Assembly: GCA_965220535.1 (NCBI GenBank)
Contig: OZ244833.1
Span: forward strand, 868,001 to 932,000
DNA from: HK1 sp965220535
Lineage (GTDB): Bacteria; Pseudomonadota; Gammaproteobacteria; HK1
DNA length: 64,000 bases
Reading direction: 5' to 3'
Position numbers and translations under genes: made by a program. Below are positions 29,325-38,884 of the stretch, one piece after another (within the stretch, counting starts at the first letter, position 1; each line of letters starts with the position of its first letter). The notes under the pieces are model-generated. The model made no database searches. It was not told the origin of the DNA and saw only the letters and a list, made by a program, of their open reading frames with translations.

Positions 29325-29558
29325 CTAGGCGGGCGTGAACGGAATGATGACGGCACCGGTGGCACGGGCGCGGGGTCGCCGATGCGTCGATGTCTTGCGC
29401 TTGCGATGGCGAACTGCGGCGACGCCGAAGGTCAGACGACCGGCAGCGTCGCGCACTTCAAAGCGCGAGTGGCGGTTGCGGCGATCTGCCGCAAGTAGCG
29501 AGTAAATGCGGGCGACGGGGTCATCGGGCGAGCCATGGTCGATGATATGGAGGGGCAA
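29325..29558 (-). CDS. Small hypothetical protein, 77 residues
   Basis: A frame from a TTG start reads MPLHIIDHGSPDDPVARIYSLL and ends in an Arg/Thr-rich tail and VIIPFTPA. The stop is 11 bases before the next hypothetical gene, suggesting an operon. There is no well-placed ribosome-binding site and no family match, so it may be spurious or start elsewhere. Confidence 0.35.
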   Translation of the reverse strand: MPLHIIDHGSPDDPVARIYSLLAADRRNRHSRFEVRDAAGRLTFGVAAVRHRKRKTSTHRRPRARATGAVIIPFTPA

Positions 29559-29833
29559 GCATCGAATGGCTGCCCTCCGGCACGCCCTGCCGATATTCTT
29601 CGAGCGTCTCGCTTGCGGCTATTCTTAAAAGCCCGACCGACGCTCGGGAAGAGCCTTTTTTCCAGGCTTCTTCGAGGCTTCGAAGCCTTTGCCGACGCCT
29701 TTTCTTCCGAAAAACGCGATGGTTTTCGGCAAGGGCCTTGAGACGGGCTTTGGCAGATCGAGCGAAACGACACTCTTCGAGAGCGCCGAAAAAACCGGGG
29801 CGATGGCGCTGCCCTTAGGTCAAAAAAACCCTC

Positions 29834-30973
29834 ATGCATCCATCCACCGCGATCGACCGCTCGGCCCGTCGAGCCGAACTGCTGGACTGGCTCGGCGAAA
29901 GCCTCGATATCTCCGGCATCGAAAGCGCATCGCACGATGCGAGTTTTCGTTCCTACTATCGGGTGCGAACGAGCGCCGGCGACCGCATCGCGATGGACGC
30001 CCCGCCGCCGCTGGAGGACTGCCGCCCCTTCGTGGCGACGCTCGAGTTGCTGTTCCGCGCGGGGCTCAAAGTCCCGATGCTTTATGCCGCGAATATCGAG
30101 AAGGGTTTTTTGCTGCTGGAAGATCTGGGCCGCCGCAGCTATTTCGATACGCTCGACGAGAACAACGCCGATCGCCTCTACGAGGCCGCGATCGCCTCGA
30201 TCGTCGCCATGCAATGCCGCATCCCGGCCAGTCGCGTGCCCCCCTTCGACGCCGCCCTTTTACGCACCGAGCTCGAACTCTTCACCGACTGGTTCCTCGC
30301 CGAGCACCTGCAAATCGACATCCGCGGAGATCTCGCCGTCGCCGTCGCCGTCGCCGAATGCTTCGACGCGCTGATTCGAATCTGCCTCGAACAACCACGG
30401 GTTTTCGTGCACCGCGACTACCACTCGCGCAATCTGATGACGATCGGTGAGGAATGCGAAGGAAGAGATTCGAGTGCGGCTTCGGGCGAGATCGCCGGCG
30501 AGCGTTCAAGGGTCGGATCGCCGATTCCGAGGAGATCGAGCGCCGCCCCTTCCCCGGGCATCATCGATTTTCAAGATGCGGTGGCCGGTCCCATCACCTA
30601 CGATGCGGTCAGCCTGCTGCGCGACGCCTATATCCGATGGCCGAGCGAACGGGTGAGCGGCTGGGTGGACCGCGTCTATGAACATAGCGTCGCCCACGGA
30701 CTCGTCGCCGCGAATCGAAGCCGCTTTCATCGCTGGTTCGACCTCACCGGGATTCAACGTCACCTGAAGGTGGTCGGAATTTTCACCCGCCTATGGCATC
30801 GGGACGGCAAAGCGCGTTATCTCGAGGATATCCCGCCGGTGCTCGGCTATCTCGGCGAGATCGCCCCCCTTCATCGGGAAACGAGAGTCATCGCCCGCTT
30901 GCTCGAAGACTTCGATTTGGTCGCCCGAGCAAAGCATGCCCGGCAACGAATCCTCGCCGAACAAGAAACCTAA
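29834..30973 (+). CDS. amgK: N-acetylmuramate/N-acetylglucosamine kinase AmgK
   Basis: Aminoglycoside-phosphotransferase-fold kinase that phosphorylates MurNAc at the anomeric position for MurU in peptidoglycan recycling. Landmarks: SFRSYYRV near the N-terminus, KGFLLLEDLGRRSYFDTL, the catalytic loop VFVHRDYHSRNLM, the Mg-binding IIDFQDAVAGPITYDAVSLLRD, and a helical C-terminus with GIQRHLKVVGIFTRLWHRDGK. Between the catalytic loop and IIDFQD about 35 low-complexity residues (Ser/Arg/Ala/Glu) are inserted (nt 30450-30558). It is separated from murU by 20 kb, whereas they are usually adjacent. Confidence 0.88.
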   Translation: MHPSTAIDRSARRAELLDWLGESLDISGIESASHDASFRSYYRVRTSAGDRIAMDAPPPLEDCRPFVATLELLFRAGLKVPMLYAANIEKGFLLLEDLGRRSYFDTLDENNADRLYEAAIASIVAMQCRIPASRVPPFDAALLRTELELFTDWFLAEHLQIDIRGDLAVAVAVAECFDALIRICLEQPRVFVHRDYHSRNLMTIGEECEGRDSSAASGEIAGERSRVGSPIPRRSSAAPSPGIIDFQDAVAGPITYDAVSLLRDAYIRWPSERVSGWVDRVYEHSVAHGLVAANRSRFHRWFDLTGIQRHLKVVGIFTRLWHRDGKARYLEDIPPVLGYLGEIAPLHRETRVIARLLEDFDLVARAKHARQRILAEQET

Positions 30974-31017
30974 GACATCGACCTCATCCGAAAAAGTCGT
31001 CGACAGCTGCCTCCCGT

Positions 31018-31055
31018 CCCGCGGGGCGCTCGCCACCCCGTCGGGCTTTTTCTTT
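31018..31055 (+). terminator. Probable Rho-independent terminator behind amgK
   Basis: CCCG-C-GGGG (31018-31026) can pair with CCCC-GT-CGGG (31036-31045), followed by a T-rich stretch (31047-31060). It lies between the convergent amgK and polA genes. Confidence 0.6.
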
Positions 31056-31190
31056 TTCTTTCTCTGTCCCGAAAACCCTAAAACCCGCCGAAACCGACCG
31101 CAAGCGGTGCCCGAATACGCTTCTTTCCTCGCAAGCACCCAATCGCGGACACTCGACCCCTTCGAAAGCCGATCGACGCAGCGCTTCGTC

Positions 31191-33941
31191 TCAATGCGCC
31201 TCGTCCCAGTTCTCTCCGATGCCGATATCCACTTCCAAGGGCACGCCGAGCTGCGCCGCATCGCTCATCCGCTCTTTGATCGGCGGGGCCATCTCATCGG
31301 CGAGGGCGGCGGGGATTTCGAAAACCAGCTCGTCATGCACCTGCATGATGAGGCGTACCGGGGCCCGGCTATCGCCGATCCACCGATCGATCGCCAGCAT
31401 CGCTCGTTTGATGATATCGGCGGCGGTGCCTTGCATCGGAGCGTTGATCGCGGTGCGCTCCATATATTGCCGACGCTGGTTGTTGGAAGAACGAATATCG
31501 GGCAGGTACAAGCGACGACCGAAGACCGTCTCCACGAAACCCCTTTCCCGCGCCCGCTCCTTGGTCTTTTCCATATAGTCGTGGACCTTGGGATAGCGGG
31601 CGAAATAAAGATCGATATAGTGCTTGGCCTCGACCCGGTCGATCCCGAGTTGACGCGCCAGACCGAAGGCCGACATGCCGTAGATCAAGCCGAAATTGAT
31701 CGCCTTGGCGCGTCGCCGCGATTCGTCGTCGACGGCATCGAAGCCAAGGCCGAAGACCTCCGCCGCCGTCGCCCGGTGGATATCGACCCCGGAAGCGAAA
31801 GCGTTTTCGAGTCCTTCGTCGCCCGAAAGATGGGCCATGATCCGAAGCTCGATCTGGGAATAATCCGCGGCCAAGAGCAGATGACCCTCATCGGGGATGA
31901 AGGCTTGGCGGATACGCCGTCCCTCGGGGGTGCGCACCGGGATATTTTGCAAATTCGGATCCGACGAGGAGAGCCGACCGGTGGAGGCAACCGCCTGGTG
32001 GTAGCTGGTATGGACCCGTCCGGTGCGGGGATCGATACATTCCGGCAAGGCATCGGTATAGGTCGATTTGAGCTTGCTCAATGCCCGGTGCGTCAGAATC
32101 AGCCGCGGCAGATCGTGTTGAAAGGCAAGTTCTTGCAGCACCGATTCCGAGGTCGAGGGCTTCCCCCCGGGAGTCTTGCCGAGCACCGGCAATTGCATCT
32201 CGTCGAACAAGATGGCGCCGATTTGCTTGGCCGAGGCGAGGTTGAAAGGCCGGCCGGCTCGGGCGTAGGCGGATAGCTCGATCTCGTGCATCTTCAAGGC
32301 CAGCTCTTCGCTTTGGGTCCGCAGTTTTTTCGCATCCACCCGCACGCCGTTGCGCTCGATCCGCGAAAGCAAGGGCACCAAGGGGATCTCCAGCGAGTCG
32401 CAAAGATCGACGAGCGGCGGGTGCTCTTCGAGACGCGAGCGCAAGACCCGATGCAAGCGCAAACTCGCTTCCACGCCCTCGGCGGCGTAGGGAGCGGCTT
32501 GCTCGATCGGGATTTGGTCGAAGGAAAGTCGCTTCGCCCCGCGCCCGGCGATCTTCTCGTAGTCGGCAAGACGTTGCCCGAGATAGCGCGCCGCCGACGC
32601 CTCGAGGTCGTGGCGGGTCACGGCACTGTCCAATAGATAGGATTCGAGCATGGTGTCGAAGGCCACTCCGGCCAGATCGATGCCCGCAAGAGAGAGAACG
32701 CTGATATCGTATTTGAGGTTGTGGCCGATCTTTCGCGGCGATGCGGATTCGAGCATCGGGCGCAGTGTTTCCAAGACCCGCTCGCGCGGAATCTGTTGCG
32801 GCGTCCCCGGAGCATCGTGTCCGATCGGGATATAAGCGGCGTGGCCGGGCTCGATGCAAAAAGAAATGCCGACGGGCTCGGCTTGCATATAGTTCGAAGT
32901 CGAGGTCTTGATCGCGATGGCGATCTCCGGCGCCGACGACAGGCGCTCGATCCACGCATCGAGCATCTCTTCGTCGAGGACGGTATCGAAGCGCCTTGAG
33001 CCTTCGGCGCCGGCGACCGGAACGTCGCCGGCATCGGTGCCGTTAGCGGGTTTTTCGATCTCTTTGAGCCAAGTCTTGAACTCGAATATCCGATAGAGTT
33101 CGCCGAGACGCTCGTGATCCGGCTCTTCCAATACGAGTCGGCGAGGAGCGATATCCAAATCGAGGTCGCAGCGAATCGTCACCAGATCTTTCGCCATCGG
33201 TATCTGATCGAGGTTTGCGCGCAAGGATTCGCCGACCTTGCCCTCGATCTCGGCGGCATGGGCGACAATCCCGTCGAGACCGCGATATTCGGCCAGCCAT
33301 TTGGCGGCCGTTTTCGGACCGACCTTGGGCACCCCCGGAACATTGTCGGAAGCATCCCCGACCAGCGCCAAATAATCGACGATGGATTCGGGAGGGACGC
33401 CGTATTTTTCACAAACCCCTTGCGCATCGAGGCGGATCTCCTCCGCCGAGTTGCGACCAAGGCTCGCCGCTTTGCGATCGACCGGGCGCATCAACGAGAT
33501 GGAATCGCCGACCAGTTGCGCCATATCCTTGTCGCCGCTGAAGATCAGCACTTCCAGCCCCGCCTCGCGCCCTTGTATCGCCAAGGTGCCGATCACATCG
33601 TCGGCTTCCACCTGCGGCACCATCAGCACCGGATAACCCAAAGCCTTTACGATGTCGCGGGTCGGTTCGGCTTGCGCCCGTAAATCGTCGGGCATTTTGG
33701 GGCGATTCGCTTTGTAGTCGGAGTAGATCTCGTCGCGAAAGGTCTTGCCCGGGGCATCGAAAACCACCGCGGCGAAAGTCGGGGCATAGCGATGGCGCAG
33801 CTGCTTCATCACCCGCGTCATGCCATAAATCGCCCCTGTCGGCTGTCCCGCGGAATTGTTGAGGGCGGGAAGCGCATGGTAGGAGCGATAGAAATACGAG
33901 GATCCGTCCACCAAAACCAAACGAGGGCTCTTATCGGGCAT
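31191..33941 (-). CDS. polA: DNA polymerase I with a degenerate proofreading site
   Basis: Full-length family A polymerase, 916 residues from ATG 33941 (GAAGG 7 bases upstream; a longer frame starts at 33971). Order: 5' nuclease (VDGSSYFYRS, VEADDVIGTLA, FSGDKDMAQL, ASDNVPGVPKVGPKTA), 3'-5' exonuclease-like domain, polymerase (STGRLSSSDPNLQNIPVRT, AADYSQIELRIMAHLS, RRRAKAINFGLIYGMSAFGLA, MQVHDELVFE). All polymerase motifs are intact. In gapless alignment with E. coli Pol I, which I recall, the exonuclease residues D355 and E357 are Ala and Lys, and D501 is Gly; only D424 (NLKYD) and Y497 remain. Proofreading is therefore probably lost. Confidence 0.95.
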   Translation of the reverse strand: MPDKSPRLVLVDGSSYFYRSYHALPALNNSAGQPTGAIYGMTRVMKQLRHRYAPTFAAVVFDAPGKTFRDEIYSDYKANRPKMPDDLRAQAEPTRDIVKALGYPVLMVPQVEADDVIGTLAIQGREAGLEVLIFSGDKDMAQLVGDSISLMRPVDRKAASLGRNSAEEIRLDAQGVCEKYGVPPESIVDYLALVGDASDNVPGVPKVGPKTAAKWLAEYRGLDGIVAHAAEIEGKVGESLRANLDQIPMAKDLVTIRCDLDLDIAPRRLVLEEPDHERLGELYRIFEFKTWLKEIEKPANGTDAGDVPVAGAEGSRRFDTVLDEEMLDAWIERLSSAPEIAIAIKTSTSNYMQAEPVGISFCIEPGHAAYIPIGHDAPGTPQQIPRERVLETLRPMLESASPRKIGHNLKYDISVLSLAGIDLAGVAFDTMLESYLLDSAVTRHDLEASAARYLGQRLADYEKIAGRGAKRLSFDQIPIEQAAPYAAEGVEASLRLHRVLRSRLEEHPPLVDLCDSLEIPLVPLLSRIERNGVRVDAKKLRTQSEELALKMHEIELSAYARAGRPFNLASAKQIGAILFDEMQLPVLGKTPGGKPSTSESVLQELAFQHDLPRLILTHRALSKLKSTYTDALPECIDPRTGRVHTSYHQAVASTGRLSSSDPNLQNIPVRTPEGRRIRQAFIPDEGHLLLAADYSQIELRIMAHLSGDEGLENAFASGVDIHRATAAEVFGLGFDAVDDESRRRAKAINFGLIYGMSAFGLARQLGIDRVEAKHYIDLYFARYPKVHDYMEKTKERARERGFVETVFGRRLYLPDIRSSNNQRRQYMERTAINAPMQGTAADIIKRAMLAIDRWIGDSRAPVRLIMQVHDELVFEIPAALADEMAPPIKERMSDAAQLGVPLEVDIGIGENWDEAH

Positions 33942-34335
33942 ATCCTTGCCTTCTTTTCGAATATTGTCCAAGGCGATCCCCTAAACGCTTTTTTCGTACC
34001 GACAAGCGGCGCAGGATTGAATTCGTGGCAGTATAGTGCGCACCGGGGGGCGAAGAGATCCGAGGGGGAGTGCGGATTCGGCCATCGTCGGATCGTCGAT
34101 TTGATCGTCGATTCGATTTTCGATCCTGTTTGTCGATCCGGATTCTCGATCCAATATCCGAGCGACGAGCCGCCGCGCCTTCGCGATGAAAAAGATAAGC
34201 CCTTCGGGCCGACGACGATGCGCTTTGTCACAAGCGATGCCCTCGGTCGACGCCCGCTCTACCGAAAAGACCGATATTTTCGAAAAACGGGGGTTCGGTA
34301 GGCCATCCCCCGGATCCATCAAGGAGAAGTCGATC
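33942..34335. other. Intergenic region between divergent polA and the DUF2782 gene
   Basis: Contains short imperfect repeats of GATCGTCGATT-like words around 34085-34145 but no recognisable gene. It must hold promoters in both directions; none stands out. AGGAG at 34323-34327 is the ribosome-binding site of the plus-strand gene. Confidence 0.5.
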
Positions 34336-34728
34336 ATGTCCCCTCCCGATCTTGCCTTCCTTCGATCGTCGCTGGCCATCGTCCTTTTTATCGCCGGGAG
34401 CGCGATGGCCCAAGAATCGTCGGAGGAGCTCGAATCCCTGCTCGATCTTCCACCGCCGCCGCCGCAGATCCAAAGCGGACAAGCGCTCGCCCCGGCTTTT
34501 ACCCCCTCGGTCGATGCCCCGACGGAAAAAGCCTCGGATCGTCGAGAAGACGAATGGCTTATCGAATATCCGGGGGAGAAACGCTTGCAAGCGGTACAGA
34601 TACAGCCCGCAGGCTTTCCCCGCTACTGGCTGATCGATGCCGACGGGAACGGGCGCATCGAAAACGCCGAGAAAGAACTCGAACCTGTGCGCGAGGGACT
34701 CCCGCATTGGTCGATCATCTCTTGGTAA
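34336..34728 (+). CDS. DUF2782-family exported protein
   Basis: A 130-residue protein with a signal peptide (LRSSLAIVLFIAGSAMAQ), an acidic Pro-rich linker and a conserved end region with IEYPGEKRLQAVQIQPAGFPRYWLIDADGNG and HWSIISW. DUF2782 proteins are commonly encoded beside polA in gammaproteobacteria, as here (divergent). Their function is unknown. Confidence 0.82.
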   Translation: MSPPDLAFLRSSLAIVLFIAGSAMAQESSEELESLLDLPPPPPQIQSGQALAPAFTPSVDAPTEKASDRREDEWLIEYPGEKRLQAVQIQPAGFPRYWLIDADGNGRIENAEKELEPVREGLPHWSIISW

Positions 34729-34826
34729 AGCCTTGGCTCTTGGAAGCGGACTTTCGCCGGACGAAGGGCGCGGCGAGGCGCATCGGACCCGGCGGCGATC
34801 GACGAGCGGGACCCGAGGCAAAGGCT

Positions 34827-36188
34827 TCAACCCAATAAAAAATAAGAACCCATCCCCAACAAGGAAAAAATACCGACGACATCGGTCACGGTGGTGAGGA
34901 TCACCCCCCCGGCCAGCGCCGGATCGATCTTCATGCGTTTGAGAAGAACGGGGATGATCGCCCCCGACATGACTCCGCTCATGAAGTTGATCGCCAAAGC
35001 CCCGGCCGCCACCGCCCCGAGGAGCGGAAGATCGAACCACAACCAAGCGACCAAGCCCACCACCGCCGACCAGATCCCGCTGTTGATCAGACCCACCCGG
35101 AGCTCGTGCAGCATCAAAGCCCCGAAATTGGCGCTGCCGATCTGATCCAGGCTCTGCGCCCGGATGACGAGGGTCAGGGTTTGAATGCCCGCGATCCCCC
35201 CCATGCTCGCCACCACCGGCATCAGCACCGCCAGCGCGACGATTTCCTTGATGGTCGCTTCGAAAAGGCCGAAAACCCACGCGGCGACGAAAGCGGTGGC
35301 GAGGTTGGCGGCCAGCCACAGCAATCTCGCCCGCGTGGCATCCCAAACCGGAGAGAAGAGATCTTCCTCCTCGTTGAGCCCCGCCATGCTCATCAAGGAA
35401 TGCTCGCCCTCCTCGCGGATCACGTCGATGATATCGTCGACCGTGATCCTTCCGACCAACACCCCCTTCGCATCGACGACCGGAGCGGTGAATAAATTGC
35501 GCTGCTCGAAGAGTCGGGCGACCTCGCTGTCTTCCATGCTCGCAGGCAGCGCCGGCAAATCGCTCAGCATCAAATCCTCGACGCTACGCTCCGGATCGTT
35601 GATCAGAAGGTCGGCCAAGCGCAGCGAACCGAGGTAGAGGCCGCGGTCGTCGATGACGAACAAGCGGTTGGTTTTCTCCGGGATATTTCCGCGTTCGCGC
35701 AACTGATGCAACACCTCGCTCAAGCGTCGATAGGGTCGGGCGACGAGCGTATCGACGTTCATCAACCCCCCGGCGGTGTTCTCGCCGTAGTTGAGCACCG
35801 CCTCCAAATGCCGGCGATCCCTTCCCGGGAGGGCGGCGAGCACCTCGTCGGTGAAATCCTTCGGTAGATCCTGCAAAAGATCCGCGGCGTCGTCGGGATC
35901 GATATGCCGTGCGATCCACGCCACCCGATCCGGGGGCAGTTCGGCCAAGCGGGAGGCCCGCACCACATCTTGGAGTTCGGCGAAGACTTCGGCGTAAATC
36001 TGCGGATCGATCGCCGGCCACAGGGCATCGCGCTCGCCCGGCGGAAGGGATTCGAGGATGAACGCGACTTCCGCCGGATGCACCCCCGCGAGAAGATCGC
36101 GCAGATCCGCCGCCGGGTCGCTCGCCAGCGACTCATGGACCCGGGCGAGCAATTGCGCCCGGGAGTCTTCGTTCGAGGTCTGACTCAT
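34827..36188 (-). CDS. mgtE: Magnesium transporter MgtE
   Basis: A 453-residue MgtE: N-terminal superhelical MgtE_N domain (LLAGVHPAEVAFILESLPP...), two CBS domains sensing cytoplasmic Mg2+ (TLVARPYRRLSEVLHQL and FTAPVVDAKGVLVGRIT), the connecting helix and five C-terminal membrane helices with PVVASMGGIAGIQTLTLVIRA in the pore region, then GGVILTTVTDVVGIFSLLG. This class forms a Mg2+-gated channel. It is transcribed alone. Confidence 0.94.
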   Translation of the reverse strand: MSQTSNEDSRAQLLARVHESLASDPAADLRDLLAGVHPAEVAFILESLPPGERDALWPAIDPQIYAEVFAELQDVVRASRLAELPPDRVAWIARHIDPDDAADLLQDLPKDFTDEVLAALPGRDRRHLEAVLNYGENTAGGLMNVDTLVARPYRRLSEVLHQLRERGNIPEKTNRLFVIDDRGLYLGSLRLADLLINDPERSVEDLMLSDLPALPASMEDSEVARLFEQRNLFTAPVVDAKGVLVGRITVDDIIDVIREEGEHSLMSMAGLNEEEDLFSPVWDATRARLLWLAANLATAFVAAWVFGLFEATIKEIVALAVLMPVVASMGGIAGIQTLTLVIRAQSLDQIGSANFGALMLHELRVGLINSGIWSAVVGLVAWLWFDLPLLGAVAAGALAINFMSGVMSGAIIPVLLKRMKIDPALAGGVILTTVTDVVGIFSLLGMGSYFLLG

Positions 36189-36265
36189 CTAACGCTTCCT
36201 TTGCCGAAAAGCTGCGAGGGTTGTCGCTCCTTCGCTATCGAAAAAGCCGCCGGCGAGTCGATTCG

Positions 36266-36324
36266 AAGGGCCGCTCGGAGGGCCGCTCGGAAGGCCGCTC
36301 GAAAAGCCGTTCGGAAAATCGATC
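36266..36324. repeat. Five tandem 12-base repeats upstream of mgtE
   Basis: Units similar to GAAGGGCCGCTCG, with drift towards the right end (GAAAATCGATCG), follow each other in the mgtE leader region. Confidence 0.75.
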
Positions 36325-36380
36325 GACGGGGGGATTTCAAAACCGGACGAACTCGGTCCTCCTTCGAGCGCAGCGAAGAG

Positions 36381-36863
36381 CTACGGGAGCGGCGGCGGCT
36401 CGCCCGCCATGCCGACACGGGCGCAGCGAGCGGTGAATCCTCGGACACCCCGATCAGCGGCGCGGAAAGCGGTGAATCCTCGGCCGACAAGCCGATTTTC
36501 GCCGCGGCAATCGTTCAGGCACTCGACGATATACCCCGACTCTTCGCGCGGGAAGATCGCAGCCTTATCCAAGCGCGGCGCGCTCTCCCATTCCAAGTCC
36601 ATCGAGACGTATTTGAAATAGCGGATCAGCCCGAAGCGGTCGGCAAAGTGAATAATGAAGGCATCGCTATTCACCGGAAGCATTCCATCATAATGGACAC
36701 TCCATAACGCCATCGCCCCGTCCCCTTCGGCTTGACGGGCTTGCCCCCGCGCGGCGGCGGGAGTGGCCCAGTCGGGGTCGAGCACACGAGTCACGCCCGT
36801 CACCAGATCGGTCGAGTGCAGGCGGTAGCCGCAAGCGGCGGCTTCGGGTTCTGGCGTGGTCAT
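36381..36863 (-). CDS. Hypothetical protein, 160 residues
   Basis: Starts MTTPEPEAAACGYRLHSTDL with AGGAG 5 bases before the ATG. It contains ALWSVHYDGMLPVNSDAFIIHFADRFGLIRYF, suggesting a compact alpha/beta fold, and a Gly/Arg-rich C-terminus. No family recognised. It sits between mgtE and ptsI on the same strand as both. Confidence 0.5.
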   Translation of the reverse strand: MTTPEPEAAACGYRLHSTDLVTGVTRVLDPDWATPAAARGQARQAEGDGAMALWSVHYDGMLPVNSDAFIIHFADRFGLIRYFKYVSMDLEWESAPRLDKAAIFPREESGYIVECLNDCRGENRLVGRGFTAFRAADRGVRGFTARCARVGMAGEPPPLP

Positions 36864-36986
36864 GGCGGCTCCTAGTCGGTGAGCGTGAGCACGGCAACGC
36901 GGCCGCAGCATAGCCGCCGTGTCCCCCCGGCGAAAAGCCTTTTTTCGATATCCGCAACGGATGGGTATAGGGACGGGTATTTCATC

Positions 36987-38879
36987 TCATCGACCTTTTC
37001 GGCTTCGAGTCGCGACCGATGGTTCGACGATCGTTTCGGCGATGGTTTCGACGATGGTTTCGACATACGAGCGACGCGAAGTCGTGCGGGTGGCGCGCAG
37101 GATACGGCGGGCCAAGCGACGGGCGTCGGGAATGCGAGTGGCCCCGATGGCCTGGCGGATCTCCAACAAAGCGCTGGGGTGCACCGAAAACTCCCGCAAT
37201 CCCATCCCCAACAAGAGCTTGGTGCAACGGGCATCCCCCGCCATCTCGCCGCACATCGATACCGGAATCCCCGCATGGCGCCCGGCGGCGATCGTGGTCG
37301 AAATCAGCCGCAAGACCGCCGGATGAAAGGGGTCGTAAAGATCACTGACCTCGTCATCGACCCGATCGATGGCCAGGGTGTATTGGATCAGATCGTTCGT
37401 GCCGATCGAGAGAAAATCCAGCCGCCGCGCGAAAATATCGGCGCAAACCGCCGCTGCCGGCACCTCGATCATCGCCCCGATCGGCATCTTTTCCCCGCGC
37501 CGGTCGCCTCGTTCGTCGATCTCTTTTTCGCACTGCCGCACGATCTCCATCACCCGATCCAACTCGTCGATCGTCGCCAACATCGGAATCATCATCCTGA
37601 CCGGCCCGCGCGCCGCCGCTCGCAACAGGGCCCGGATCTGGGGGCGAAACAACGCTTCGTTCTTGAGGCACAAACGCACCGCCCTAAGGCCCAAGGCGGG
37701 ACTGGCGGCCGCCGGAGATCGGGTCCGCATCCCCTCGACCGGCCGGTCGGCCCCTAAGTCGAGGGTGCGGAAAGTCACCGGGGTGCCTTTGAGTCGTTCG
37801 AGCAGATCGCAGTAGATCCGGTATTGCTCCTCCTCTTCGGGGGGATGCTCTCGATTGAGAAAGAGATATTCGGTGCGACACAAGCCGATCCCCGCCACCC
37901 CGTCCCGGACCAAGGCGGCGGCGATATCGGTTCCCGGGAGCTCGACATTGGCTTGGAGGGTCACGGCCTCGCCGTCGGCGCTGATCGTCGGCGCCCGGCG
38001 CAGCTTGCGTCGCACGGCTTTGATGCGGGCGAGTTCGCGTCGATGCTCCTTGAAAACGCGCTTGCCCGCCGCATCCGGGGAGACGACGACGCTCCCTTCC
38101 CGCCCGTCGATGATCACCTCCTCCCCCGGCTGCAGGAATTCCTCGGCGCCGCATCGCTGCAGCCCCACCACCGCGGGAATTTCGAGGCTGCGGGCCAAGA
38201 TGGCGGTATGGGAATTCGGCCCGCCGAAGCCGGTGATGAAGCCCGCGATCCGATCATGGGGCATTTGCAGGGTATCGGCTGGGCTGAGATCCTGGGCATA
38301 GACGATCCGATCTCTGACGGCTTTTTTCCCGGGCCGCGTCTTGCCCTCGGATCGGAAAAGCGCGCCCCCTCGAGGATCGGGGTGAGGATCGGCGTGAGGA
38401 TCGGCGGCGGCCGAATGCGGAGTCCTCTTGCGAGCGCCCGGCGAGGACAGACGCAAAAAAACCCTCTCGACCACATGATCGACATCGTCGCGCCGGGTGC
38501 GAAGATAGGGGTCGTCCATGGCGTCGAAGGTGCGAACCAAGGCATCGCGCTCCGTTTTCAAAGCCCATTCCGCATTGCAACGGCTCTTGCGGATGGTGGC
38601 CACCGGGGCCCGAGCGATCATCTCGTCATCGAGCATCAGCAGGTGGATATCGATGAAAGCGGCGATTTCGGGGGGAGTCCCCGAAGGGATTTTTTTCTTG
38701 ATCGCCCGCAATTCGCGCCGGGCCTCGGCAACCGCGCGTTGAAAGCGGCGCACTTCGCCCTTCACTTCTTCGGCTTCTATTTCGCGCCGGACCACCTCTT
38801 CTTGGAGGCCGCGACCGTATATTTCGATCACCCCGATCGCGATCCCCGGCGAGGCGCCGATCCCTTTGATGATTCGCAT
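36987..38879 (-). CDS. ptsI: PTS enzyme I (PEP-protein phosphotransferase)
   Basis: Transfers phosphate from PEP to HPr. Start MRIIKGIGASPGIAIG at 38879, 5 bases after the ptsH stop. Domains: N-terminal HPr-binding/swivelling part with phosphohistidine in GPNSHTAI (the Thr usual before SHTAI is Asn) and C-terminal PEP-binding barrel (RTEYLF, ALGLRAVRL, GAMIEVPAA, GTNDLIQY, catalytic Cys in MCGEMAGD). No GAF domain, so it is of the ptsI rather than ptsP layout. A His/Asp/Pro-rich insertion (HADPHPDPR, nt about 38370-38400) and a repetitive tail (VETIVETIAETIVEP) are unusual. With ptsN it forms a regulatory PTS. Confidence 0.9.
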   Translation of the reverse strand: MRIIKGIGASPGIAIGVIEIYGRGLQEEVVRREIEAEEVKGEVRRFQRAVAEARRELRAIKKKIPSGTPPEIAAFIDIHLLMLDDEMIARAPVATIRKSRCNAEWALKTERDALVRTFDAMDDPYLRTRRDDVDHVVERVFLRLSSPGARKRTPHSAAADPHADPHPDPRGGALFRSEGKTRPGKKAVRDRIVYAQDLSPADTLQMPHDRIAGFITGFGGPNSHTAILARSLEIPAVVGLQRCGAEEFLQPGEEVIIDGREGSVVVSPDAAGKRVFKEHRRELARIKAVRRKLRRAPTISADGEAVTLQANVELPGTDIAAALVRDGVAGIGLCRTEYLFLNREHPPEEEEQYRIYCDLLERLKGTPVTFRTLDLGADRPVEGMRTRSPAAASPALGLRAVRLCLKNEALFRPQIRALLRAAARGPVRMMIPMLATIDELDRVMEIVRQCEKEIDERGDRRGEKMPIGAMIEVPAAAVCADIFARRLDFLSIGTNDLIQYTLAIDRVDDEVSDLYDPFHPAVLRLISTTIAAGRHAGIPVSMCGEMAGDARCTKLLLGMGLREFSVHPSALLEIRQAIGATRIPDARRLARRILRATRTTSRRSYVETIVETIAETIVEPSVATRSRKGR

Positions 38880-38884
38880 TCGCC

